Assembly (NCBI GenBank): GCA_002212725.1
Contig: MTCR01000117.1
Location: 1-64,000 of the forward strand
Origin: Sphingobacteriales bacterium TSM_CSM
Lineage (GTDB): Bacteria > Bacteroidota > Bacteroidia > Chitinophagales > UBA2359
Reading direction: 5' to 3'
Length of the DNA stretch: 64,000 nucleotides
The notes beneath the pieces are model-generated. The model had not been told where the DNA came from. It saw nothing but the letters and a program-made list of their open reading frames with translations, and searched no databases. The translations under genes were made by a program, and so were the position numbers. Shown piece after piece: positions 26,047 through 34,889 of the stretch (the stretch's first letter is position 1; the number at the start of each line of letters is the position of its first letter).

Positions 26047-26360
26047 ATTTTTTCGGTTTCGCTGCGTATGGCATCCAATTGCTCAATAGGCATTTGTATA
26101 ATGGGCATTGAATACATGAGGGGCATTTCATTGTGTCCCATAAAGTTGCGCAGCCGGTTTTCAATTACCGAATACAGGGTTGATTTGGTTTTGGCAATCA
26201 TAACCGTTTCTTGTTTTTCGGTAATGTTTCCGTCTATTAAATGAAGGCTTTTTACGCCGTTAAAAAAGTTTACATCATAAATAAGTTTTTCTTTCAGTAA
26301 AAATGTGCCTATTTCAAGGGCCAGGTTGTAATTGGGGGTTTCAATATGCAAAGCCATCAT
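26043..26360 (-). CDS. Small CutA-like protein 1
   Basis: Seen: 105 residues. The layout resembles CutA1 (divalent-ion tolerance family): an N-terminal strand with a helix of A/E-I-x-x-x-L-L-K-E-K-L-I; V-x-S-L-H; E-x-V-M-I-A-K-T-K-x-x-L-Y-x-V-I-E near 50-70; and a conserved Y-S-M-P-I near 83. It is about 37% identical by eye to the protein at 26603. The W and H residues typical of CutA are missing, so this is a divergent branch and the assignment is tentative. The first two codons are both ATG, so the start is uncertain by one. It overlaps the DUF4397 gene by 4 bp. Confidence 0.6.
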   Translation of the reverse strand: MMALHIETPNYNLALEIGTFLLKEKLIYDVNFFNGVKSLHLIDGNITEKQETVMIAKTKSTLYSVIENRLRNFMGHNEMPLMYSMPIIQMPIEQLDAIRSETEKI

Positions 26361-26602
26361 AACAATACCTGTTTTAGAGTGGTTAAGATTGATTAAGCGA
26401 AAAACGCGTTACTTTGCGAAACATTAGCCCAAAGCACAGCCATAAATGCGCTGCATATAAAGGCTTTTGTGTAGCTCTGTGCAACGGCTGCAAGTTATTG
26501 CCAAAAAACATACACATTACTGTTTAGTTAGCGGGTTTATGGTATTTTATGCGGGGGGCAATAATCTTAAAAAAAAGAAGCAGGAGGCGAGGCAAAAGGT
26601 TT

Positions 26603-26866
26603 TTAAATAGGCATGGAGTACATAAACGGCAGTTGGCTGTCTTTGCAAAAATCGCGCACCCGTTTTTCAATAGAGGCATATAAAGCCGGTTGTGTGGTGG
26701 CTGCAATAACTGTTTCGTGTGTATGGGCAATGGCGCCTTGCCTGAGCCGCAGGGAGGGTACGTTCTTATATAAACTTACATCGGTTATTAAGGCTTCGCG
26801 CAGTAAAAGTTCGGCTATTGCCTGTGCTTGTTGCTGGTGGGAGGTTTCAATACGCAGTGCAATCAT
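26603..26866 (-). CDS. Small CutA-like protein 2
   Basis: Seen: 87 residues from the ATG at 26866 (M-I-A-L-R-I-E-T-S). The open frame extends 30 codons further, but alignment with the paralogue at 26043-26360 (M-M-A-L-H-I-E-T) fixes this start. It shares the E-T-V-I-A-A-T-x-x-x-L-Y-x-x-I-E and Y-S-M-P-I blocks with that protein, both resembling CutA1. It lacks the paralogue's 18-residue tail. A tandem duplication separated by 240 bp; the two could form mixed trimers, but that is speculation. Confidence 0.55.
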   Translation of the reverse strand: MIALRIETSHQQQAQAIAELLLREALITDVSLYKNVPSLRLRQGAIAHTHETVIAATTQPALYASIEKRVRDFCKDSQLPFMYSMPI

Positions 26867-27035
26867 TGTGGGGTTGTTTTGGATAAGCTGAATTGAGGAA
26901 GCAATAAACCATAGGCCTGAAAAGTAAAAACTTGCAGTTAAACTATAAAGTAACAAACCGCAAAATTTACGCTCTTTTGTTTGATTTTTTAGTAGGAGTA
27001 TTTATGAAACGGTAAAAGGGGCATTTAAGTTGCAA

Positions 27036-27065
27036 CGCCATTCAATAAAATTGAATTAAATGGCG
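27036..27065 (-). terminator. Probable terminator of the metalloprotease gene
   Basis: Inverted repeat CGCCATT/AATGGCG with an inner TTCAAT/ATTGAA stem. It starts 41 bp after the stop of the gene at 27106. The U tract is short. Confidence 0.4.
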
Positions 27066-27105
27066 GCAGTTTTAGCCCCTGTTTATTTTTAATATACCTG
27101 GTTTT

Positions 27106-30100
27106 TCAGTATCTCGTTTCGTTAATACCAATTTGCCCTGCATTGGCACGGAAAAGGTCAAAATCGGTACTGTTTACATTTCGGTCTAAATTGCCATCGG
27201 CATCTTTATACAAAGCCGATGATGTGTTTTGGGTGTAGAAAATATTATAATCGCCCTGGTTAAGTATGCTGTTGGCATAGTAATCTCCGGCATAACAAGC
27301 TGCTACGCCATTGCTAAGCAGTTTTTGCTGGTTATTGCCATAGGCTCTTGCTACGGCTTTGGTAAAATCATAAGAAACCTGGTGGTTATACAGCGTAAGC
27401 GGCAGGGCGCTTAAAACAGGGGCATGGTTGCGGTGGCGCAAGGCAAAGTAGTAAGCGGTTCCGTTGGTAAGGCCGGTAAATTTTACCCCGTTTACGGTTC
27501 CGTCGGCATCTACCACATAGCCGTTGCTGAGCAGGAATCCTGCTTTTCGTGCTACCACCGTTGCAGGATTGGTCGCGCTTCGGGCTTCAATTATAACCCA
27601 ATCTGTAGCATTGGGTGGTATGGCGGTTGCGCTTCCGGCGGTTTCGGTGCCGGTATAATTCCACGGTGGGCGGTTATAGGGTTGTCCAACAGGCAGCAGG
27701 TTGGGTACTGTGCGCAGCGATGTGCTCATTACCCCGGTGCCGGTATTATAGGGGCCTTCTAAAAATGCTTTTATTTGCACCACCTGAAACGCTGTTGGCG
27801 GCGTTGCGGCAGAGCAAACCTCTATACCCCATGTTTGCAGTGCGCCGCCATCCTGGTCATAAGAATCGGAAACAGTAAGTGTCCAGGTTCCGTTGGCATT
27901 TTGCCCGTCAAAATCAGACAGCAGCCCTTGGGGTTTGTAGGTTCCGGCATCAACCGGCGGACAAGGATAGTTGGAGGAGGCGGCTTCGTCATCGAGGTTA
28001 ATATTAAAATTATTTTCGCTTCTGCAAATATCGGCAAACAGCAGTACGGAGGTTCCGGCCGGGCTGGCCAGGGAAAAAGACAGGTCGTTAATCCAGGTAT
28101 GCGTGCCGGTGAGGTTTTTTACATTCAAATCGCTTATAACCCCCGAACCGCTTATCGACAAGGTTGAGGTAATGGTTGGGGTGTTTGAGCTTGAAATATT
28201 TACCGGCACATTGGTACTGTTAAAAGTGGTACAAGAAGAACTTACGGTTACAAAGCTGAAAACTTCGGAATAACTGCCGTTGGCACAGCCGTTTTGCCCC
28301 CTTGCCCGCCAGTAATAGGTGGTATTGGTATTGAGGGGCGGGTTTATGGTATAGGTATTGGTGGTAAGTGTATTTACGGAGGTTATTATGTTGGTAAAGG
28401 CGTTATCGGTGGCTATATCTATGGTATAGGTACTGGCGTTTGCAATAGGAAGCCAGGCAAAAGTGGGTGTTGTTGAAACGGCAACGGCACCATTAACAGG
28501 CGAAAGCAGGGCTGCCTGTGCGGGAGTGCCCGATGATACGGCAAAAACTACCGATGCAGTTTGGGTAACACTGCCTCCCGATGCGGTAATGGTTACATTA
28601 TAGGTTCCTTGTTGCAGGGCGCCGGTATTACCCAGCGTAAGGGTGGTGCTGCCGGTGGGCACTACGGTGGTGGGGGCAAAGTTTATAGAGGTGCCGGCCG
28701 GTGTACCGGCTACGCTAAAGTTTACCGCATTGCTAAAGCCGGCAAAACCGGTAAGGTTAACGGTATAAACGGCATTGGCGGGGGCGCAGACTGCCTGTTG
28801 AGCAGGCGTAACGGCCATTACAAAAGTAGGGGTTGCCGGTTGTTGTATGCTGAAGTTAACATTAGAAATATCAAAAAAGATGTTGCCGCTGCCTCTTACC
28901 TGCACACGCGCCGTACTGGTGGTGGCGGGTAAAATAGGCACAACTACTGTTTGGGTGCCATCGTTGGGGGTTGCTGTTGCCAGGGTGTAGGGGTAGGTGT
29001 AGCCGCCATCTGTTGAGAGCAAAATATCTACATTGGCGCAATTTACCGGGCTGGCGGTGGTATTGGCCACGTTCCAGGTAACGGTGGTGCTGCTTCCGGC
29101 TGTCCAGGTAACGGCGGTATTGGGGGCGGTTACGGTAAAAGGACCTGCGCCATCGGCAACTACCACGTTCATGGCATCAAAAGCGGTGCGGCCGCCGCCG
29201 CTGCGGTTGTCGCGCACGGTTAGCCTGAAGGTAAGGGTGCGTCCGTAGCTGGGCAGCACCTCGCCTATGGTACTGGTATTGTTTACAATATCAGACCATT
29301 TTGGAAACACGCGGCTGGGGCTGGTGGTGGGGTCAAAAGACCGGAAAATGGGCGCATCGCCCGATGGTGAGGCCGGCGCTCCGGCGGCACCAAGGTTGTA
29401 TTGTTCCCAACAATAGGTAATGGCATCTCCGTTGGGGTCGCTACCCGAACCGGTAAGTAAAAACGGGGTACTTTTGGGTATGGTAAAATCGGCGCCGGCA
29501 TTGGCGGCAGGCGCCTGGTTGCCGGTGGCGGTTTTAACCGGGCAATTATTACCCGAACTGCTTACGGTATAGGTATTTATCTGATCTACACTGCGTATGT
29601 GAAAATAGTCATCGCTGTTGGGTTGCAGGTCGTTAGAGCTGCCGCAAATGCCGGCATAGGCCATTATGGTGCTTCCGCTGCCCGGTTCATAGGCACTGGA
29701 GGCAGAGCGGTTGCCGCTGCACGAACCGCCATTGCCGTTAAAGGTGTGGGAGCCGCCAAACTGGTGTCCCAATTCGTGGGCAAGGTAATCAATATCAAAC
29801 GGGTCGCCAATTGGTGAAGAGGTGCCGGTAACCCCGCTGGCTTTTGAGCCGTTTACGCAGGGCACGCCCAAAGAAGCCAAGCCGCCGCCGCCGGTACTTA
29901 CGGTATGCCCCACATCATAGTTGGCGCTGCCAATTACGTTATCTATGGTAGTTTGGCTTTCATCAATAAGGGCGCCGGGATTGTTATTGCTAAAGGGGTC
30001 GGTACCGGAGTTGGTGTAAATAATAAGGTTGTTGTTGGCTACCAGGTTCATGCGCACCGAAAAATCGCGTTCATAAACGCCGTTTACGCGGTTCATGGAA

Positions 30101-30816
30101 GTGGTAACGGCAGCCAGCCCTCCTGCAACGGTTCCGCCATGGAAAGCGGTATATTCGCCGGTGGCGGCTACTGCTGCGCGGTAGGTGCGCAGTTGTCCGT
30201 CGGAGTCACGCGGGTCAATGCTGCCGCCCTGTCCGGGGTGTATGGGGTGTTGTTTATGTGCATCATCGGGCACCAGACATTGCCAGGTTTCGCCTGCGGG
30301 CGGGCTGAAATTTCGTTTGTAATACGAAATATAGTGCTGTACATCGTTACGGCTGTATGGGTCAATAAACACTGTTCCGTTTGCCGATAATACCTGTGCA
30401 TGAAACCCAAACTGGGTAATATCAAGGCGCAGGGTTGCGGTGCGGTCATCTATACCCTGTCCGGACCAGGTTTTAATATCGGGAAATTTTTGTGCTAACG
30501 CCGGTTCCATTATTGGCGAAAGTACCACTGCAAACCGTTGAAAAGAGCCGTTGGGCATGGGCAGCAATATTATTGCCGGATTGGTTTTGGCGCGGGGTGT
30601 AAACTCCATGGGCGCTTGTTCCAATTGTTCTTTCAGCCTGTTTATATCTAAGGCAAGGGTGCGGTACAAGCGGGGTGCTATCAGTCTTTCGCCCTTTAAA
30701 ATTATGGTGCTTTCATTTATATCTGTCCAGGCACTGTTTATTTGCGCCCAAAGTGCGCCGGTGTATAACAGGCAAAAAAAGAGCAACTGTGCAAATTGGT
30801 GAAGCAACGACCTCAT
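27106..30816 (-). CDS. Secreted reprolysin-type zinc metalloprotease with P domain
   Basis: Seen: 1236 residues. A signal peptide (cleavage near L-W-A-Q, ~25) is followed by a propeptide-like region (to ~190) and a zinc protease domain with H347-E-L-G-H351-Q-F-G-G-S-H357, the HExxHxxGxxH site of metzincin-like peptidases, and a downstream S-T-I-M-A-Y-A-G Met-turn. Next come Ig/fibronectin-like beta domains and a proprotein-convertase P domain (~870-980, T-W-I-N-D-L-S-F-S-L, N-G-T-W-T-L-T-V). The C-terminal region holds F-L-E-G-P-Y-N and a dockerin-like calcium loop (D-A-D-G-N-L-D-R, then T-D-F-D-L-F). This replaces the usual T9SS type A tail. Role inferred: an extracellular protein-degrading enzyme kept inactive by its propeptide. 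Confidence 0.9.
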   Translation of the reverse strand: MRSLLHQFAQLLFFCLLYTGALWAQINSAWTDINESTIILKGERLIAPRLYRTLALDINRLKEQLEQAPMEFTPRAKTNPAIILLPMPNGSFQRFAVVLSPIMEPALAQKFPDIKTWSGQGIDDRTATLRLDITQFGFHAQVLSANGTVFIDPYSRNDVQHYISYYKRNFSPPAGETWQCLVPDDAHKQHPIHPGQGGSIDPRDSDGQLRTYRAAVAATGEYTAFHGGTVAGGLAAVTTSMNRVNGVYERDFSVRMNLVANNNLIIYTNSGTDPFSNNNPGALIDESQTTIDNVIGSANYDVGHTVSTGGGGLASLGVPCVNGSKASGVTGTSSPIGDPFDIDYLAHELGHQFGGSHTFNGNGGSCSGNRSASSAYEPGSGSTIMAYAGICGSSNDLQPNSDDYFHIRSVDQINTYTVSSSGNNCPVKTATGNQAPAANAGADFTIPKSTPFLLTGSGSDPNGDAITYCWEQYNLGAAGAPASPSGDAPIFRSFDPTTSPSRVFPKWSDIVNNTSTIGEVLPSYGRTLTFRLTVRDNRSGGGRTAFDAMNVVVADGAGPFTVTAPNTAVTWTAGSSTTVTWNVANTTASPVNCANVDILLSTDGGYTYPYTLATATPNDGTQTVVVPILPATTSTARVQVRGSGNIFFDISNVNFSIQQPATPTFVMAVTPAQQAVCAPANAVYTVNLTGFAGFSNAVNFSVAGTPAGTSINFAPTTVVPTGSTTLTLGNTGALQQGTYNVTITASGGSVTQTASVVFAVSSGTPAQAALLSPVNGAVAVSTTPTFAWLPIANASTYTIDIATDNAFTNIITSVNTLTTNTYTINPPLNTNTTYYWRARGQNGCANGSYSEVFSFVTVSSSCTTFNSTNVPVNISSSNTPTITSTLSISGSGVISDLNVKNLTGTHTWINDLSFSLASPAGTSVLLFADICRSENNFNINLDDEAASSNYPCPPVDAGTYKPQGLLSDFDGQNANGTWTLTVSDSYDQDGGALQTWGIEVCSAATPPTAFQVVQIKAFLEGPYNTGTGVMSTSLRTVPNLLPVGQPYNRPPWNYTGTETAGSATAIPPNATDWVIIEARSATNPATVVARKAGFLLSNGYVVDADGTVNGVKFTGLTNGTAYYFALRHRNHAPVLSALPLTLYNHQVSYDFTKAVARAYGNNQQKLLSNGVAACYAGDYYANSILNQGDYNIFYTQNTSSALYKDADGNLDRNVNSTDFDLFRANAGQIGINETRY

Positions 30817-30960
30817 AGTTGGATTGTGTAAAAAATGAAGTAATAAAAAATGCTACTAACCTTCAAAGGTACGCTTTTTTTGTTTTTTAACCTTTTCAAA
30901 CAGGTTTATGCCCAAACTTTTACCTTTAAATGTAGTTGTTACAGCCACCTGATAAAAAGA

Positions 30961-31002
30961 AACGGCAATTTTTGATTTTGCCACATGGCAAATTACCGTT
31001 TT
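30961..31002 (-). terminator. Hairpin downstream of ruvB
   Basis: Arms AACGGTAATTT and AAATTGCCGTT on the minus strand, with an inner TGCCA/TGGCA stem, followed by TTCTTTTTAT. It lies ~36 bp after the ruvB stop. Confidence 0.45.
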
Positions 31003-31037
31003 AACGCTAATATTTACAAACGCTGCCACGGCAGGCA

Positions 31038-32084
31038 TTAATCAATTCCCGAAAACAGGTCGGGCAGGGTGCGGGCGGGTGGCACTTTGTTGAGGTGGCG
31101 GTAAGCTTTTTCGGTGGCTTCGCGCCCGCGGGCGGTTCTTTTCAAAAAGCCTTCCTGCACCAGAAACGGTTCATACACTTCTTCTAAGGTGCCGGGTTCT
31201 TCGGCTACGGCCATGGCAATGGTGTTAATGCCAACGGGTCCGCCGTTAAATTTTTCGATAATGGCAAGCAATATGCGGTTATCCATTTCGTCGAGTCCCA
31301 GCGAGTCAACGTTGAGTGCGTTAAGGGCGTGTTGGGTAATGTGCAGGTCAACCATGCCATTGCTGAGTATTTGGGCAAAATCTCTTACCCGGCGCAGCAG
31401 GGCATTGGCAATGCGCGGGGTGCCGCGGCTGCGCGAGGCAATTTCGCGGGCGGCATCGGGGTTTATTTGCGTTTTTAAAATGCCGGCCGACCGTTGTATA
31501 ATATAAGTGAGGGTTTCTACATCGTAATAATCCATGCGGAAAGTAATGCCAAAACGCGAGCGCATTGGCGACGATAGCAACCCCGAACGGGTGGTGGCGC
31601 CCACTAAGGTAAAGGGGTTTAGGGCAATTTGTATGCTTCGGGCACTGGGGCCGCTGTCTATCATAATGTCTATGGTAAAATCTTCCATAGCGGCGTAGAG
31701 GTATTCTTCTACGGTTATGCTCAGGCGGTGAATTTCGTCAATAAACAGTACGTCGCGTGGTTCAAGGTTGGTGAGCAGACCGGCAAGGTCGGCGGGTTTT
31801 TCCAGCACCGGCCCCGATGTAATTTTTACATTTACCTCCAATTCGTTGGCAATAATGTGCGACAGGGTGGTTTTACCCAACCCCGGCGGGCCGTGCAGCA
31901 GCACGTGGTCTAAGGGTTCTTGCCGCAATTTGGTGGCCTCAATAAATATTTTAAGGTTGTCAATAATGTGTGGCTGCCCCGTAAAATCTGACAATACCTT
32001 GGGGCGAAGCACTTTTTCGGCTTCTTTTTCTTTGTTGCTCAGGTTATCGGTTCCTACCTGCAGGTTGGGGTTTCGTTTCGACAT
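31038..32084 (-). CDS. ruvB: Holliday junction branch migration helicase RuvB
   Basis: AAA+ motor that drives branch migration of Holliday junctions with RuvA. Seen: 348 residues, the family length. Walker [10 protein letters not shown], Walker [10 protein letters not shown], sensor I G-A-T-T-R-S-G, arginine finger region M-R-S-R-F-G, and the C-terminal winged helix with G-P-V-G-I-N-T-I-A and [13 protein letters not shown]-x-R-G-R. It starts at the ATG at 32084. A TACATTTG element (32110-32103, minus) 20 bp upstream could be its -7 box, although no good -33 element is seen. ruvA and ruvC are not nearby. Confidence 0.97.
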   Translation of the reverse strand: MSKRNPNLQVGTDNLSNKEKEAEKVLRPKVLSDFTGQPHIIDNLKIFIEATKLRQEPLDHVLLHGPPGLGKTTLSHIIANELEVNVKITSGPVLEKPADLAGLLTNLEPRDVLFIDEIHRLSITVEEYLYAAMEDFTIDIMIDSGPSARSIQIALNPFTLVGATTRSGLLSSPMRSRFGITFRMDYYDVETLTYIIQRSAGILKTQINPDAAREIASRSRGTPRIANALLRRVRDFAQILSNGMVDLHITQHALNALNVDSLGLDEMDNRILLAIIEKFNGGPVGINTIAMAVAEEPGTLEEVYEPFLVQEGFLKRTARGREATEKAYRHLNKVPPARTLPDLFSGID

Positions 32085-32172
32085 AAATTACCGGTTTACC
32101 CTCAAATGTACGCCTTTTTTGCAGTATTTTGGTATTTGGCTATTTTTTTTAGGAGTGCATTTTTGGTTGTTG

Positions 32173-33234
32173 CTAATCTTTATTGGCCAGTTGCCCGCAG
32201 GCGGCGTCAATATCTTTACCCCGGCTTCGGCGCAGGGTGGTGGTAATGCCTTTGTCTTCGAGGTATTGTGCAAACTGGGCAAGGCGGTCTTCGGTAGTTT
32301 TCAGGAAACTTACCCCTTGTACGGGGTTATATTCTATGAGGTTTACCTTGCAGGGCACTACCTTGCAAAACTCGGCCAGTTGCCGGGCATCTTCGGGGCT
32401 GTCGTTAAACAGATGAAAAACAATATACTCATACGTTACCGGGCGTTTTGCATGGGCATAGTAGTAGCGCAGTGCATCGGCCAGCACCTGCAGCGAGTTG
32501 GTTTCGTTAATAGCCATAATTTGGTTGCGCTTTTCGTCGTTGGCGGCATGAAGAGAAAGGGCAAGGTTAAACCGTGTTTGGTCATCGGCCAATTGTTTTA
32601 TCATTTTGGCAATGCCGGCGGTAGAAACGGTAATTCGCTGTGCCGACATGCCCAGTCCATCGGGTTGGGTAATGCGGTCAATGCTAAACAGTACGTTTTT
32701 GTAATTAAGCAGGGGTTCGCCCATGCCCATATATACAATGTTGGTAAGCGGTTGTCCGTAGTGTTGTTTTGCCAGCCGGTCAATCAGGGCTACCTGGTCA
32801 TAAATTTCGCCGCCGCTCAGGTTGCGTTTTCGGGGTAAAAAACCGGTGGCGCAAAACCGGCAGGAAAGGCTGCACCCTACCTGACTCGATACGCATGCGG
32901 TCATGCGCCCGTCGGCCGGTATCAGTACACCTTCAATAATATGCCCGTCGTGCAACCCGAAGCCCAGTTTTATGGTTCCGTCGGCGCTGTGTTGCTCTTT
33001 GGCAATGTGTATGGCATCTATGGTAAAAATTTCGGACAACAGTTGCCGGAGGTCTTTTGATAAATTGGTCATTTCCTCAAAAGAATGCGCCGATTTTTGC
33101 CAAAGCCATTCATACACTTGCTTAGCCCGAAACGGCTTTTGCCCCAGCAGCGCCATTTCCTGCTGCAATTGCGCAAACTCAAGCGACCTGATGTCTTTTT
33201 TGGTAGTTGTTACAGAACTTGTTTCCATTTGCAT
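32173..33234 (-). CDS. rlmN: 23S rRNA (A2503)/tRNA (A37) C2-methyltransferase RlmN
   Basis: Radical-SAM enzyme that methylates carbon 2 of A2503 in 23S rRNA and A37 in some tRNAs. Seen: 353 residues. The [4Fe-4S] cluster motif is G-C-S-L-S-C-R-F-C (CxxxCxxC), in the context C-V-S-S-Q-V-G-C. Other marks: N-I-V-Y-M-G-M-G-E-P, S-L-H-A-A-N-D, and the C-terminal R-R-S-R-G-K-D-I-D-A-A-C-G-Q-L, whose Cys forms the methylene-bridge intermediate. It starts at ATG 33234, or at the third codon. Divergent from the amidohydrolase gene; a TAACTTTG (33243-33236, minus) directly at its 5' end may be the -7 promoter box. Confidence 0.96.
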   Translation of the reverse strand: MQMETSSVTTTKKDIRSLEFAQLQQEMALLGQKPFRAKQVYEWLWQKSAHSFEEMTNLSKDLRQLLSEIFTIDAIHIAKEQHSADGTIKLGFGLHDGHIIEGVLIPADGRMTACVSSQVGCSLSCRFCATGFLPRKRNLSGGEIYDQVALIDRLAKQHYGQPLTNIVYMGMGEPLLNYKNVLFSIDRITQPDGLGMSAQRITVSTAGIAKMIKQLADDQTRFNLALSLHAANDEKRNQIMAINETNSLQVLADALRYYYAHAKRPVTYEYIVFHLFNDSPEDARQLAEFCKVVPCKVNLIEYNPVQGVSFLKTTEDRLAQFAQYLEDKGITTTLRRSRGKDIDAACGQLANKD

Positions 33235-33282
33235 ACAAAGTTACGGTAATTGGCGCTATCTTGCAGCACAAGATAACACAGT

Positions 33283-34479
33283 ATGATGCTTAAATTTCAG
33301 GCCGATTATGTATTTCCGGTAAGCCGACCGCCTGTTCAAAATGGCATTGTGGTGGTAAACCCCAACGGTACCATTGCCGAAATTGCCCCGCAAAATGCCT
33401 TTGACCCACACGAAGTTACGCGTTTGCAGGGCATTTTATGCCCCGGTTTTGTAAATGCCCATTGCCATATTGAACTCTCTCACCTCAAAGGCGCCATACC
33501 GCAGGGCGGCGGGCTGACAGCCTTTCTTAAACCCATAGGCCAATTGCGCAACGAGTACAGTTTACCAACCATTGCCCATGCAATAACAGCCGCCGAGCAG
33601 GAAATGTTGCAAAACGGCATTGTGGCCGTGGGCGACATTAGCAATACCCAACACTCTTTTGCGCAAAAAGCCCGGGGTAACCTGTACTACCACACCCTGG
33701 CCGAGGTTTTTTCTTTAAACCCGGCCCGGGCACAGGCTGTTATGGCGCAGGGTGTTCAACTTTTTGAGCAGGCACCGGCCTCGCCCAAACATCTTTGCAG
33801 CATTGCCCCTCATGCACCCTACACCGTTTCGGAAAGTTTGCTGCGGCAAATTGATGCTTTTAACGCCCGCCACAGTGGTATTATCAGCATTCACAACCAG
33901 GAAACCGCTGATGAAGACGTGTTTTTCCGATATGGTACCGGCGGCTTTGCCGTGCTGTACCACGCCATAGGTGCGCCCGATGTGCTCAATTATTTTACCC
34001 CGCCCGGCACATCTTCCCTGCAATATATTTTACAACACTTATCGGGCAAATGCCCCCTGCTGCTGGTACACAACACGTTTACCACCGCCACCGATATTGA
34101 TTTGGCGCTCCGGCAATATTCCAACGCAGTTTATTGGTGCTTTTGCCCCAATGCCAATTTGTATATTGAGGGCTGTCTGCCTCATTTTGACGACTTTACC
34201 CGCCGAAATGCCCGAATTGTTGTGGGCACAGACAGCCTGGCTTCTAACCACCGCCTTTGTATTCTTTCCGAACTTAAAACCATTAGCCGCCATGCGCCTC
34301 ATATTCCGCTTGCCCAACTGCTTACCTGGGCTACCCTCAACGGCGCCGAAGCACTGGGGTTCGGCAGCAGGCTGGGAAGTCTTGAACCGGGTAAACAACC
34401 CGGCTTGGTGCTCATAGAAAACGTTAATACACAAACCATGCAACTTACCCCCGAAAGTACCGCCCGAAGGGTGGCATAA
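33283..34479 (+). CDS. Amidohydrolase/deaminase-family metal enzyme
   Basis: Seen: 398 residues. Amidohydrolase-superfamily (chlorohydrolase/cytosine-deaminase-like) features: beta-sandwich start, then the metal site G-F-V-N-A-H-C-H-I-E-L-S-H-L, S-I-A-P-H-A-P-Y-T, I-S-I-H-N-Q-E, and the catalytic aspartate in V-V-G-T-D-S-L-A-S-N-H; C-terminal G-S-L-E-P-G-K-Q-P-G-L-V-L-I. Family knowledge: such enzymes deaminate purines, guanine, or nucleoside-derived compounds (including aminodeoxyfutalosine); the substrate cannot be assigned here. No signal peptide. Two consecutive ATG codons at the start leave a one-codon ambiguity. It is followed by a 410-bp gap with dispersed repeat copy B. Confidence 0.88.
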   Translation: MMLKFQADYVFPVSRPPVQNGIVVVNPNGTIAEIAPQNAFDPHEVTRLQGILCPGFVNAHCHIELSHLKGAIPQGGGLTAFLKPIGQLRNEYSLPTIAHAITAAEQEMLQNGIVAVGDISNTQHSFAQKARGNLYYHTLAEVFSLNPARAQAVMAQGVQLFEQAPASPKHLCSIAPHAPYTVSESLLRQIDAFNARHSGIISIHNQETADEDVFFRYGTGGFAVLYHAIGAPDVLNYFTPPGTSSLQYILQHLSGKCPLLLVHNTFTTATDIDLALRQYSNAVYWCFCPNANLYIEGCLPHFDDFTRRNARIVVGTDSLASNHRLCILSELKTISRHAPHIPLAQLLTWATLNGAEALGFGSRLGSLEPGKQPGLVLIENVNTQTMQLTPESTARRVA

Positions 34480-34889
34480 ACAACCAAAAAACGGGTATTT
34501 TTTTTGAATAAGGTACTTGTTTAGGTTGTACCTTTGTTGTTGGTGTTCTTAACCAAATTCCTTTCATTTTACCGCAAAGTTTTTTGCTCTTTATGGTCAA
34601 TGCTTTCAATCAGCAAGGAACAAGAGAAATTGCCGGGATTTACAGATAGTACCCGAATAGTTACTGAATAAGCAGCAATTATTGTACAGCCAAAACAAAA
34701 TTTTTATGTGCTTTTGTCATAAAACAAAATTTTTAGGCGGCTTTTGCTATACTTGCCTGCCCTGTAAACGTTATTAGTTAAAAAGGCAAGATTTTTGCCT
34801 TGTACAACAATACCCTAATTTACCAATAGTTAAAATTCTTTACCATTTTTACCATTTCAGATATACTGCTGCTGCTGCTGTCGGGTATT
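34480..34889. other. 410-bp intergenic region
   Basis: It contains copy B of the dispersed repeat (34511-34665). After it comes an AT-rich stretch with AACAAAATTTTTA repeated twice (~34695 and ~34723). The last part (34830-34889) is an open frame continuous with the TSUP gene but has no ATG. No other gene seen. Confidence 0.6.
34511..34665 (+). repeat. Dispersed intergenic repeat, copy B
   Basis: Partner of 11076-11240 in the opposite orientation; see copy A for shared blocks. It begins with TACTTG and TTAGGTTG followed by the TACCTTTG box and ends AATAGTTACT. It lacks the 9-bp duplication of the CGCAAAG block seen in copy A. It occupies the gap between the amidohydrolase and TSUP genes and overlaps no coding sequence. 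Confidence 0.75.

Noticed and set aside
33235-33282. Full promoter between rlmN and the amidohydrolase
   Set aside because: A TAACTTTG box is present for rlmN, but the expected -33 TTTG is missing at 19-20 bp, so I did not list it as a complete promoter.
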